A stretch of DNA of 64,000 nucleotides from Limnomonas spitsbergensis. Its lineage: Eukaryota > Chlorophyta > Chlorophyceae > Chlamydomonadales. The position numbers and the translations under genes were made by a program. The stretch covers positions 744,001 through 808,000 of the forward strand of contig JAYJMM010000037.1 in assembly GCA_037349105.1 (NCBI GenBank). The letters run 5' to 3'. Positions 1 to 13,800 of this stretch are shown here, one piece after another. Below the pieces are notes generated by a model. That model saw only the letters and a list, made by a program, of their open reading frames with translations, was not told where the DNA came from and searched no databases. Each line of letters begins with the position of its first letter. Positions within the stretch are counted from its first letter, which is position 1.

Positions 1-3000
1 ACAAAAGATCACCCATAGCATTTGGCTCCCAAAAGGTCACCCATAGCATTTGTCTCACAAAAGATCACCCATAGCATTTGGCTCCCAAAAGATCACCCAT
101 AGCATTTGGCTCACAAAAGGTCACCCATAGCATTTGGCTCCCAAAAGGTCACCCATAGCATTTGGCTCCCAAAAGGTCACCCATAGCATTTGGCTCACAA
201 AAGGTCACCCATAGCATTTGGCTCCCAAAAGGTCACCCATAGCATTTGGCTCCCAAAAGGTCACCCATAGCATTTGGCTCCCAAAAGGTCACCCATAGCA
301 TTTGGCTCCCAAAAGATCACCCATGGCATTTGGCTCACAAAAGGTCACCCATAGCATTTGGCTCCCAAAAGGTCACCCATAGCATTTGACTCACAAAAGG
401 TCACCCATAGCATTTGGCTCCCAAAAGATCACCCATAGCATTTGTCTCACAAAAGGTCACCCATAGCATTTGGCTCCCAAAAGGTCACCCATAGCATTTG
501 GCTCCCAAAAGGTCACCCATAGCATTTGGCTCACAAAAGGTCACCCATAGCATTTGGCTCCCAAAAGGTCACCCATAGCATTTGGCTCACAAAAGGTCAC
601 CCATAGCATTTGGCTCACAAAAGGTCACCCATAGCATTTGGCTCCCAAAAGGTCACCCATAGCATTTGGCTCCCAAAAGGTCACCCATAGCATTTGACTC
701 ACAAAAGGTCACCCATAGCATTTGGCTCACAAAAGATCACCCATAGCATTTGGCTCCCAAAAGGTCACCCATAGCATTTGGCTCACAAAAGATCACCCAT
801 AGCATTTGGCTCACAAAAGGTCACCCATAGCATTTGGCTCCCAAAAGGTCACCCATAGCATTTGGCTCCCAAAAGATCACCCATAGCATTTGGCTCCCAA
901 AAGATCACCCATAGCATTTGGCTCCCAAAAGATCACCCATAGCATTTGGCTCACAAAAGTTCACCCATAGCATTTGGCTCCCAAAAGGTCACCCATAGCA
1001 TTTGGCTCCTAAAAGGTCACCCATAGCATTTGGCACACAAAAGGTCACCCATAGCATTTGGCTCCCAAAAGGTCACCCATAGCATTTGGCTCACAAAAGG
1101 TCACCCATAGCATTTGGCTCCCAAAAGATCACCCATAGCATTTGGCTCACAAAAGGTCACCCATAGCATTTGGCTCACAAAAGGTCACCCATAGCATTTG
1201 TCTCACAAAAGATCACCCATAGCATTTGTCTCACAAAAGGTCACCCATAGCATTTGGCTCCCAAAAGGTCACCCATAGCATTTGGCTCCCAAAAGATCAC
1301 CCATAGCATTTGGCTCCCAAAAGGTCACCCATAGCATTTGGCTCCCAAAAGGTCACCCATAGCATTTGGCTCACAAAAGATCTACCATAGCATTTGGCTC
1401 CCAAAAGGTCACCCATAGCATTTGGCTCACAAAAGGTCACCCATAGCATTTGGCTCACAAAAGATCACCCATAGCATTTGGCTCACAAAAGATCACCCAT
1501 AGCATTTGGCTCACAAAAGATCACCCATAGCATTTGGCTCCCAAAAGGTCACCCATAGCATTTGGCTCACAAAAGGTCACCGATAGCATTTGACTCCCAA
1601 AAGATCACCCATAGCATTTGGCTCACAAAAGATCACCCATAGCATTTGGCTCACAAAAGATCACCCATAGCATTTGGCTCCCAAAAGGTCACCCATAGCA
1701 TTTGGCTCACAAAAGTTCACCCATAGCATTTGGCTCCCAAAAGGTCATCCATAGCATTTGGCTCACAAAAGATCACCCATAGCATTTGGCTCACAAAAGA
1801 TCACCCATAGCATTTGGCTCCCAAAAGGTCACCCATAGCATTTGGCTCCCAAAAGGTCACCCATAGCATTTGGCTCACAAAAGGTCACCCATAGCATTTG
1901 GCTCACAAAAGGTCATCCATAATATTTTTCTCACAAAAGGTCACCCATAGCATTTGGCTCACAAAAGATCACCCATAGCATTTGGCTCCCAAAAGATCAC
2001 CCATAGCATTTGGCTCCCAAAAGATCACCCATAGCATTTGGCTCCCAAAAGATCACCCATAGCATTTGGCTCACAAAAGGTCACCCATAGCATTTGTCTC
2101 ACAAAAGATCACCCATAGCATTTGTCTCACAAAAGATCACCCATAGCATTTGGCTCACAAAAGGTCACCCATAGCATTTGTCTCACAAAAGATCACCCAT
2201 AGCATTTGTCTCACAAAAGATCACCCATAGCATTTGGCTCCCAAAAGGTCACCCATAGCATTTGGCTCCCAAAAGATCACCCATAGCATTTGGCTCACAA
2301 AAGATCACCCATAGCATTTGGATCCCAAAAGATCTCCCATAGCATTTGGCTCACAAAAGGTCACCCATAGCATTTGTCTCACAAAAGATCACCCATAGCA
2401 TTTGTCTCACAAAAGATCACCCATAGCATTTGGCTCCCAAAAGGTCACCCATAGCATTTGGCTCCCAAAAGATCACCCATAGCATTTGGCTCACAAAAGA
2501 TCACCCATAGCATTTGGCTCCCAAAAGATCACCCATAGCATTTGTCTCACAAAAGGTCACCCATAGCATTTGGCTCACAAAAGGTCACCCATAGCATTTG
2601 GCTCCCAAAAGATCACCCATAGCATTTGGCTCCCAAAAGATCACCCATAGCATTTGTCTCACAAAAGGTCACCCATAGCATTTGGCTCCCAAAAGGTCAC
2701 CCATAGCATTTGGCTCCCAAAAGATCACCCATAGCATTTGTCTCACAAAAGATCACCCATAGCATTTGGCTCCCAAAAGATCACCCATAGAATTTGTCTC
2801 ACAAAAGGTCACCCATAGCATTTGGCTCCCAAAAGGTCACCCATAGCATTTGGCTCCCAAAAGGTCACCCATAGCATTTGGCTCCCAAAAGATCACCCAT
2901 AGCATTTGGCTCCCAAAAGGTCACCCATAGCATTTGGCTCACAAAAGGTCACCCATAGCATTTGGCTCACAAAAGATCACCCATAGCATTTGGCTTCCAA

Positions 3001-3360
3001 AAGGTCACCCATAGCATTTGGCTCACAAAAGATCACCCATAGCATTTGGCTCCCAAAAGATCACCCATAGCATTTGGCTCACAAAAGGTCACCCATAGCA
3101 TTTGGCTCACAAAAGATCACCCATAGCATTTGGCTCACAAAAGGTCACCCATAGCATTTGGCTCACAAAAGATCACCCATAGCATTTGGCTCACAAAAGA
3201 TCACCCATAGCATTTGGCTCCCAAAAGGTCACCCATAGAATTTGGCTCCCAAAAGGTCACCCATAATATTTGTCTCACAAAAGGTCACCCATAGCATTTG
3301 GCTCCCAAAAGGTCACCCATATCATTTGGCTCCCAAAAGGTCATCCATAGCATTTGGCTC

Positions 3361-6000
3361 ACAAAAGATCACCCATAGCATTTGGCTCCCAAAAGGTCAC
3401 CCATAGCATTTGTCTCACAAAAGATCACCCATAGCATTTGGCTCCCAAAAGATCACCCATAGCATTTGGCTCACAAAAGGTCACCCACAGCATTTGGCTC
3501 CCAAAAGGTCACCCATAGCATTTGGCTCCCAAAAGGTCACCCATAGCATTTGGCTCACAAAAGGTCACCCATAGCATTTGGCTCCCAAAAGGTCACCCAT
3601 AGCATTTGGCTCCCAAAAGGTCACCCATAGCATTTGGCTCCCAAAAGGTCACCCATAGCATTTGGCTCCCAAAAGATCACCCATAGCATTTGGCTCACAA
3701 AAGGTCACCCATAGCATTTGGCTCCCAAAAGGTCACCCATAGCATTTGACTCACAAAAGGTCACCCATAGCATTTGGCTCCCAAAAGATCACCCATAGCA
3801 TTTGTCTCACAAAAGGTCACCCATAGCATTTGGCTCCCAAAAGGTCACCCATAGCATTTGGCTCCCAAAAGGTCACCCATAGCATTTGGCTCACAAAAGG
3901 TCACCCATAGCATTTGGCTCCCAAAAGGTCACCCATAGCATTTGGCTCACAAAAGGTCACCCATAGCATTTGGCTCCCAAAAGATCACCCATAGCATTTG
4001 GCTCCCAAAAGGTCACCCATAGCATTTGGCTCCCAAAAGGTCACCCATAGCATTTGACTCACAAAAGGTCACCCATAGCATTTGGCTCACAAAAGATCAC
4101 CCATAGCATTTGGCTCCCAAAAGGTCACCCATAGCATTTGGCTCACAAAAGATCACCCATAGCATTTGGCTCACAAAAGGTCACCCATAGCATTTGGCTC
4201 CCAAAAGGTCACCCATAGCATTTGGCTCCCAAAAGATCACCCATAGCATTTGGCTCCCAAAAGATCACCCATAGCATTTGGCTCCCAAAAGATCACCCAT
4301 AGCATTTGGCTCACAAAAGTTCACCCATAGCATTTGGCTCCCAAAAGGTCACCCATAGCATTTGGCTCCTAAAAGGTCACCCATAGCATTTGGCTCACAA
4401 AAGGTCACCCATAGCATTTGGCTCCCAAAAGGTCACCCATAGCATTTGGCTCACAAAAGGTCACCCATAGCATTTGGCTCCCAAAAGATCACCCATAGCA
4501 TTTGGCTCACAAAAGGTCACCCATAGCATTTGGCTCACAAAAGGTCACCCATAGCATTTGGCTCCCAAAAGATCACCCATAGCATTTGTCTCACAAAAGG
4601 TCACCCATAGCATTTGGCTCCCAAAAGGTCACCCATAGCATTTGGCTCCCAAAAGATCACCCATAGCATTTGGCTCCCAAAAGGTCACCCATAGCATTTG
4701 GCTCCCAAAAGGTCACCCATAGCATTTGGCTCACAAAAGATCACCCATAGCATTTGGCTCCCAAAAGGTCACCCATAGCATTTGGCTCACAAAAGGTCAC
4801 CCATAGCATTTGGCTCACAAAAGATCACCCATAGCATTTGGCTCACAAAAGATCACCCATAGCATTTGGCTCACAAAAGATCACCCATAGCATTTGGCTC
4901 CCAAAAGGTCACCCATAGCATTTGGCTCACAAAAGGTCACCCATAGCATTTGACTCCCAAAAGATCACCCATAGCATTTGGCTCACAAAAGATCACCCAT
5001 AGCATTTGGCTCACAAAAGATCACCCATAGCATTTGGCTCCCAAAAGGTCACCCATAGCATTTGGCTCACAAAAGTTCACCCATAGCATTTGGCTCCCAA
5101 AAGGTCATCCATAGCATTTGGCTCACAAAAGATCACCCATAGCATTTGGCTCACAAAAGATCACCCATAGCATTTGGCTCCCAAAAGGTCACCCATAGCA
5201 TTTGGCTCCCAAAAGATCACCCATAGCATTTGGCTCCCAAAAGGTCACCCATAGCATTTGGCTCCCAAAAGGTCACCCATAGCATTTGGCTCACAAAAGA
5301 TCACCCATAGCATTTGGCTCCCAAAAGGTCACCCATAGCATTTGGCTCACAAAAGGTCACCCATAGCATTTGGCTCACAAAAGATCACCCATAGCATTTG
5401 GCTCACAAAAGATCACCCATAGCATTTGGCTCACAAAAGATCACCCATAGCATTTGGCTCCCAAAAGGTCACCCATAGCATTTGGCTCACAAAAGGTCAC
5501 CCATAGCATTTGACTCCCAAAAGATCACCCATAGCATTTGGCTCACAAAAGATCACCCATAGCATTTGGCTCACAAAAGATCACCCATAGCATTTGGCTC
5601 CCAAAAGGTCACCCATAGCATTTGGCTCACAAAAGTTCACCCATAGCATTTGGCTCCCAAAAGGTCATCCATAGCATTTGGCTCACAAAAGATCACCCAT
5701 AGCATTTGGCTCACAAAAGATCACCCATAGCATTTGGCTCCCAAAAGGTCACCCATAGCATTTGGCTCCCAAAAGGTCACCCATAGCATTTGGCTCACAA
5801 AAGGTCACCCATAGCATTTGGCTCACAAAAGGTCATCCATAATATTTGTCTCACAAAAGGTCACCCATAGCATTTGGCTCACAAAAGATCACCCATAGCA
5901 TTTGGCTCCCAAAAGATCACCCATAGCATTTGGCTCCCAAAAGATCACCCATAGCATTTGGCTCCCAAAAGATCACCCATAGCATTTGGCTCACAAAAGG
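3361..6000. repeat. Segmental copy of the left-edge satellite (offset 120 units)
   Basis: The pattern of variant units from about 57 to 2080 is repeated about 3,360 bp (120 units) downstream with few differences, such as CACCCACAG for CACCCATAG near 3487 and a corrected TCTACC near 1381. After an internal 560-bp duplication the offset becomes 3,920 bp: the AATATTT variant at 1921 reappears at 5841. This is a large higher-order duplication made of whole 28-bp units. Confidence 0.85.
4641..5760. repeat. 560-bp (20-unit) tandem duplication within the satellite
   Basis: The block that begins near 4641 is repeated with the same order of variant units 560 bp later, for example 4681 against 5241. 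The second copy is missing from the parental segment at about 1281-1860, so it arose after the 3,360-bp duplication. Boundaries are approximate because neighbouring units are nearly identical. Confidence 0.8.
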
Positions 6001-7899
6001 TCACCCATAGCATTTGGCTCCCAAAAGGTCACCCATAGCATTTGGCTCCCAAAAGGTCACCCATAGCATTTGGCTCCTAAAAGGTCACCCATAGCATTTG
6101 ACTCCTAAAAGATCACCCATAGCATTTGTCTCACAAAAGGTCACCCATAGCATTTGGCTCCCAAAAGGTCACCCATAGCATTTGGCTCCCAAAAGGTCAC
6201 CCATAGCATTTGACTCACAAAAGGTCACCCATAGCATTTGACTCACAAAAGGTCACCCATAGCATTTGGCTCCCAAAAGGTCACCCATAGCATTTGGCTC
6301 ACAAAAGGTCACCCATAGCATTTGGCTCCCAAAAGGTCACCCATAGCATTTGGCTCCCAAAAGGTCACCCATAGCATTTGACTCACAAAAGGTCACCCAT
6401 AGCATTTGACTCACAAAAGGTCACCCATAGCATTTGGCTCCCAAAAGGTCACCCATAGCATTTGGCTCACAAAAGGTCACCCATAGCATTTGGCTCACAA
6501 AAGGTCACCCATAGCATTTGGCTCACAAAAGGTCACCCATAGCATTTGTCTCACAAAAGTTCACCCATAGCATTTGGCTCCCAAAAGATCACCCATAGCA
6601 TTTGGCTCCTAAAAGATCACCCATAGCATTTGGCTCACAAAAGATCACCCATAGCATTTGTCTCACAAAAGATCACCCATAGCATTTGGCTCACAAAAGA
6701 TCACCCATAGCATTTGGCTCACAAAAGGTCACCCATAGCATTTGGCTCCCAAAAGATCACCCATAGCATTTGGCTCCTAAAAGATCACCCATAGCATTTG
6801 GCTCACAAAAGGTCACCCATAGCATTTGGCTCCCAAAAGATCACCCATAGCATTTGGCTCACAAAAGATCACCCATAGCATTTGTCTAACAAAAGGTCAC
6901 CCATAGCATTTGGCTCACAAAAGATCACCCATAGCATTTGTCTCACAAAAGGTCACCCATAGCATTTGGCTCCCAAAAGGTCACCCATAGCATTTGGCTC
7001 CCAAAAGGTCACCCATAGCATTTGGCTCCCAAAAGGTCACCCATAGCATTTGACTCACAAAAGGTCACCCATAGCATTTGGCTCACAAAAGGTCACCCAT
7101 AGCATTTGGCTCACAAAAGGTCACCCATAGCATTTGGCTCCCAAAAGATCACCCATAGCATTTGGCTCACAAAAGGTCACCCATAGCATTTGGCTCACAA
7201 AAGGTCACCCATAGCATTTGGCTCCCAAAAGATCACCCATAGCATTTGGCTCCTAAAAGATCACCCATAGCATTTGGCTCACAAAAGATCACCCATAGCA
7301 TTTGTCTCACAAAAGATCACCCATAGCATTTGGCTCACAAAAGGTCACCCATAGCATTTGGCTCACAAAAGATCACCCATAGCATTTGGCTCACAAAAGG
7401 TCACCCATAGCATTTGGCTCACAAAAGGTCACCCATAGCATTTGGCTCACAAAAGATCACCCATAGCATTTGGCTCCTAAAAGATCACCCATAGCATTTG
7501 GCTCACAAAAGATCACCCATAGCATTTGTCTCACAAAAGATCACCCATAGCATTTGACTCACAAAAGGTCACCCATAGCATTTGGCTCACAAAAGGTCAC
7601 CCATAGCATTTGGCTCCCAAAAGGTCACCCATAGCATTTGACTCACAAAAGGTCACCCATAGCATTTGACTCACAAAAGGTCACCCATAGCATTTGGCTC
7701 ACAAAAGGTCACCCATAGCATTTGGCTCACAAAAGATCACCCATAGCATTTGACTCACAAAAGGTCACCCATAGCATTTGGCTCACAAAAGGTCATCCAT
7801 AATATTTGTCTCACAAAAGGTCACCCATAGCATTTGGCTCCCAAAAGATCACCCATAGCATTTGGCTCACAAAAGGTCACCCATAGCATTTGACTCACA

Positions 7900-10800
7900 A
7901 AAGGTCACCCATAGCATTTGGCTCACAAAAGGTCATCCATAGCATTTGGCTCACAAAAGGTCACCTATAGCATTTGGCTCACAAAAGGTCACCCATAGCA
8001 TTTGGCTCCCAAAAGATCACCCATAGCATTTGGCTCCCAAAAGATCACCCATAGCATTTGGCTCCCAAAAGATCACCCATAGCATTTGGCTCACAAAAGA
8101 TCACCCATAGCATTTGGCTCCCAAAAGATCACCCATAGCATTTGGCTCACAAAAGGTCACCCATAGCATTTGGCTCCCAAAAGATCACCCATAGCATTTG
8201 GCTCACAAAAGATCACCCATAGCATTTGGCTCCCAAAAGGTCACCCATAGCATTTGGCTCCCAAAAGGTCACCCATAGCATTTGGCTCCCAAAAGGTCAC
8301 CCATAGCATTTGGCTCCCCAAAGGTCACCCATAGCATTTGACTCACAAAAGATCACCCATAATATTTGTCTCACAAAAGGTCACCCATAGCATTTGGCTC
8401 ACAAAAGGTCACCCATAGCATTTGGCTCCCAAAAGATCACCCATAGCATTTGGCTCCCAAAAGATCACCCATAGCATTTGGCTCACAAAAGATCACCCAT
8501 AGCATTTGGCTCCCAAAAGATCACCCATAGCATTTGGCTCACAAAAGGTCACCCATAGCATTTGGCTCACAAAAGGTCACCCATAGCATTTGGCTCCCAA
8601 AAGGTCATCCATAGCATTTGGCTCACAAAAGATCACCCATAGCATTTGGCTCACAAAAGATCACCCATAGCATTTGGCTCACAAAAGGTCACCCATAGCA
8701 TTTGGCTCCCAAAAGATCACCCATAGCATTTGGCTCCCAAAAGATCACCCATAGCATTTGGCTCCCAAAAGGTCACCCATAGCATTTGGCTCCCAAAAGA
8801 TCACCCATAGCATTTGGCTCACAAAAGTTCACCCATAGCATTTGGCTCACAAAAGTTCACCCATAGCATTTGGCTCCCAAAAGGTCACCCATAGCATTTG
8901 GCTCCCAAAAGGTCACCCATAGCATTTGGCTCACAAAAGGTCACCCATAGCATTTGGCTCCCAAAAGGTCACCCATAGCATTTGGCTCCCAAAAGGTCAC
9001 CCATAGCATTTGGCTCCCAAAAGGTCACCCATAGCATTTGGCTCACAAAAGGTCACCCATAGCATTTGGCTCCCAAAAGGTCACCCATAGCATTTGGCTC
9101 CCAAAAGGTCACCCATAGCATTTGGCTCACAAAAGGTCATCCATAATATTTGTCTCACAAAAGGTCACCCATAGCATTTGGCTCCCAAAAGATCACCCAT
9201 AGCATTTGGCTCACAAAAGTTCACCCATATCATTTGGCTCCCAAAAGGTCACCCATAGCATTTGGCTCACAAAAGTTCACCCATATCATTTGGCTCCCAA
9301 AAGGTCATCCATAGCATTTGGCTCACAAAAGGTCACCCATAGCATTTGGCTCACAAAAGTTCACCCATATCATTTGGCTCCCAAAAGGTCATCCATAGCA
9401 TTTGGCTCACAAAAGATCACCCATAGCATTTGGCTCACAAAAGATCACCCATAGCATTTGGCTCACAAAAGGTCACCCATAGCATTTGGCTCACAAAAGA
9501 TCACCCATAGCATTTGTCTCACAAAAGGTCACCCATAGCATTTGGCTCACAAAAGATCACCCATAGCATTTGTCTCACAAAAGGTCACCCATAGCATTTG
9601 GCTCCCAAAAGGTCACCCATAGCATTTGGCTCCCAAAAGGTCACCCATAGCATTTGGCTCCCAAAAGGTCACCCATAGCATTTGACTCACAAAAGGTCAC
9701 CCATAGCATTTGACTCACAAAAGGTCACCCATAGCATTTGGCTCACAAAAGGTCACCCATAGCATTTGGCTCCCAAAAGATCACCCATAGCATTTGGCTC
9801 ACAAAAGGTCACCCATAGCATTTGGCTCACAAAAGGTCACCCATAGCATTTGGCTCCCAAAAGATCACCCATAGCATTTGGCTCCTAAAAGATCACCCAT
9901 AGCATTTGGCTCACAAAAGATCACCCATAGCATTTGTCTCACAAAAGATCACCCATAGCATTTGGCTCACAAAAGGTCACCCATAGCATTTGGCTCACAA
10001 AAGATCACCCATAGCATTTGGCTCACAAAAGGTCACCCATAGCATTTGGCTCACAAAAGGTCACCCATAGCATTTGGCTCCCAAAAGATCACCCATAGCA
10101 TTTGGCTCCTAAAAGGTCACCCATAGCATTTGACTCACAAAAGGTCACCCATAGCATTTGACTCTCAAAAGGTCACCCATAGCATTTGGCTCACAAAAGG
10201 TCACCCATAGCATTTGGCTCACAAAAGATCACCCATAGCATTTGACTCACAAAAGGTCACCCATAGCATTTGGCTCACAAAAGGTCATCCATAATATTTG
10301 TCTCACAAAAGGTCACCCATAGCATTTGGCTCCCAAAAGATCACCCATAGCATTTGGCTCACAAAAGGTCACCCATAGCATTTGACTCACAAAAGGTCAC
10401 CCATAGCATTTGGCTCACAAAAGGTCATCCATAGCATTTGGCTCACAAAAGGTCACCTATAGCATTTGGCTCACAAAAGGTCACCCATAGCATTTGGCTC
10501 CCAAAAGATCACCCATAGCATTTGGCTCCCAAAAGATCACCCATAGCATTTGGCTCCCAAAAGATCACCCATAGCATTTGGCTCACAAAAGATCACCCAT
10601 AGCATTTGGCTCCCAAAAGATCACCCATATCATTTGGCTCACAAAAGGTCACCCATAGCATTTGGCTCCCAAAAGATCACCCATAGCATTTGGCTCACAA
10701 AAGATCACCCATAGCATTTGGCTCCCAAAAGGTCACCCATAGCATTTGGCTCCCAAAAGGTCACCCATAGCATTTGGCTCCCAAAAGGTCACCCATAGCA

Positions 10801-13800
10801 TTTGGCTCCCAAAAGGTCACCCATAGCATTTGACTCACAAAAGATCACCCATAATATTTGTCTCACAAAAGGTCACCCATAGCATTTGGCTCACAAAAGG
10901 TCACCCATAGCATTTGGCTCCCAAAAGATCACCCATAGCATTTGGCTCCCAAAAGATCACCCATAGCATTTGGCTCACAAAAGATCACCCATAGCATTTG
11001 GCTCCCAAAAGATCACCCATAGCATTTGGCTCACAAAAGGTCACCCATAGCATTTGGCTCACAAAAGTTCACCCATATCATTTGGCTCCCAAAAGGTCAT
11101 CCATAGCATTTGGCTCACAAAAGATCACCCATAGCATTTGGCTCACAAAAGATCACACATAGCATTTGGCTCACAAAAGGTCACCCATAGCATTTGGCTC
11201 CCAAAAGATCACCCATAGCATTTGGCTCCCAAAAGATCACCCATAGCATTTGGCTCCCAAAAGGTCACCCATAGCATTTGGCTCCCAAAAGGTCACCCAT
11301 AGCATTTGGCTCACAAAAGTTCACCCATAGCATTTGGCTCCCAAAAGGTCACCCATAGCATTTGGCTCCCAAAAGGTCACCCATAGCATTTGGCTCACCA
11401 AAGGTCACCCATAGCATTTGGCTCCCAAAAGGTCACCCATAGCATTTGGCTCCCAAAAGGTCACCCATAGCATTTGGCTCCCAAAAGGTCACCCATAGCA
11501 TTTGGCTCACAAAAGGTCACCCATAGCATTTGGCTCCCAAAAGGTCACCCATAGCATTTGGCTCCCAAAAGGTCACCCATAGCATTTGGCTCACAAAAGG
11601 TCATCCATAATATTTGTCTCACAAAAGGTCACCCATAGCATTTGGCTCCCAAAAGATCACCCATAGCATTTGGCTCACAAAAGTTCACCCATATCATTTG
11701 GCTCCCAAAAGGTCACCCATAGCATTTGGCTCACAAAAGTTCACCCATATCATTTGGCTCCCAAAAGGTCATCCATAGCATTTGGCTCACAAAAGGTCAC
11801 CCATAGCATTTGGCTCACAAAAGTTCACCCATATCATTTGGCTCCCAAAAGGTCATCCATAGCATTTGGCTCACAAAAGGTCACCCATAGCATTTGGCTC
11901 ACAAAAGATCACCCATAGCATTTGGCTCACAAAAGGTCACCCATAGCATTTGGCTCACAAAACGTCATCCATAATATTTGTCTCACAAAAGGTCACCCAT
12001 AGCATTTGGCTCACAAAAGGTCACCCATAGCATTTGGCTCCCAAAAGATCACCCATAGCATTTGGCTCACAAAAGTTCACCCATAGCATTTGGCTCACAA
12101 AAGGTCACCCATAGCATTTGGCTCCCAAAAGATCACCCATAGCATTTGGCTCCTAAAAGATCACCCATAGCATTTGGCTCACAAAAGATCACCCATAGCA
12201 TTTGTCTCACAAAAGATCACCCATAGCATTTGACTCACAAAAGGTCACCCATAGCATTTGGCTCCCAAAAGGTCACCCATAGCATTTGGCTCCCAAAAGG
12301 TCACCCATAGCATTTGACTCACAAAAGGTCACCCATAGCATTTGACTCACAAAAGGTCACCCATAGCATTTGGCTCACAAAAGGTCACCCATAGCATTTG
12401 GCTCACAAAAGATCACCCATAGCATTTGACTCACAAAAGGTCACCCATAGCATTTGGCTCACAAAAGGTCATCCATAATATTTGTCTCACAAAAGGTCAC
12501 CCATAGCATTTGGCTCCCAAAAGATCACCCATAGCATTTGGCTCACAAAAGGTCACCCATAGCATTTGACTCACAAAAGGTCACCCATAGCATTTGGCTC
12601 ACAAAAGGTCATCCATAGCATTTGGCTCACAAAAGGTCACCTATAGCATTTGGCTCACAAAAGGTCACCCATAGCATTTGGCTCCCAAAAGATCACCCAT
12701 AGCATTTGGCTCCCAAAAGATCACCCATAGCATTTGGCTCCCAAAAGATCACCCATAGCATTTGGCTCACAAAAGATCACCCATAGCATTTGGCTCCCAA
12801 AAGATCACCCATAGCATTTGGCTCACAAAAGGTCACCCATAGCATTTGGCTCCCAAAAGATCACCCATAGCATTTGGCTCACAAAAGATCACCCATAGCA
12901 TTTGGCTCCCAAAAGGTCACCCATAGCATTTGGCTCCCAAAAGGTCACCCATAGCATTTGGCTCCCAAAAGGTCACCCATAGCATTTGGCTCCCAAAAGG
13001 TCACCCATAGCATTTGACTCACAAAAGATCACCCATAATATTTGTCTCACAAAAGGTCACCCATAGCATTTGGCTCACAAAAGGTCACCCATAGCATTTG
13101 GCTCCCAAAAGATCACCCATAGCATTTGGCTCCCAAAAGATCACCCATAGCATTTGGCTCACAAAAGATCACCCATAGCATTTGGCTCCCAAAAGATCAC
13201 CCATAGCATTTGGCTCACAAAAGGTCACCCATAGCATTTGGCTCACAAAAGTTCACCCATATCATTTGGCTCCCAAAAGGTCATCCATAGCATTTGGCTC
13301 ACAAAAGATCACCCATAGCATTTGGCTCACAAAAGATCACCCATAGCATTTGGCTCACAAAAGGTCACCCATAGCATTTGGCTCCCAAAAGATCACCCAT
13401 AGCATTTGGCTCCCAAAAGATCACCCATAGCATTTGGCTCCCAAAAGGTCACCCATAGCATTTGGCTCCCAAAAGATCACCCATAGCATTTGGCTCACAA
13501 AAGTTCACCCATAGCATTTGGCTCACAAAAGTTCACCCATAGCATTTGGCTCCCAAAAGGTCACCCATAGCATTTGGCTCCCAAAAGGTCACCCATAGCA
13601 TTTGGCTCACAAAAGGTCACCCATAGCATTTGGCTCCCAAAAGGTCACCCATAGCATTTGGCTCCCAAAAGGTCACCCATAGCATTTGGCTCCCAAAAGG
13701 TCACCCATAGCATTTGGCTCACAAAAGGTCACCCATAGCATTTGGCTCCCAAAAGGTCACCCATAGCATTTGGCTCCCAAAAGATCACCCATAGCATTTG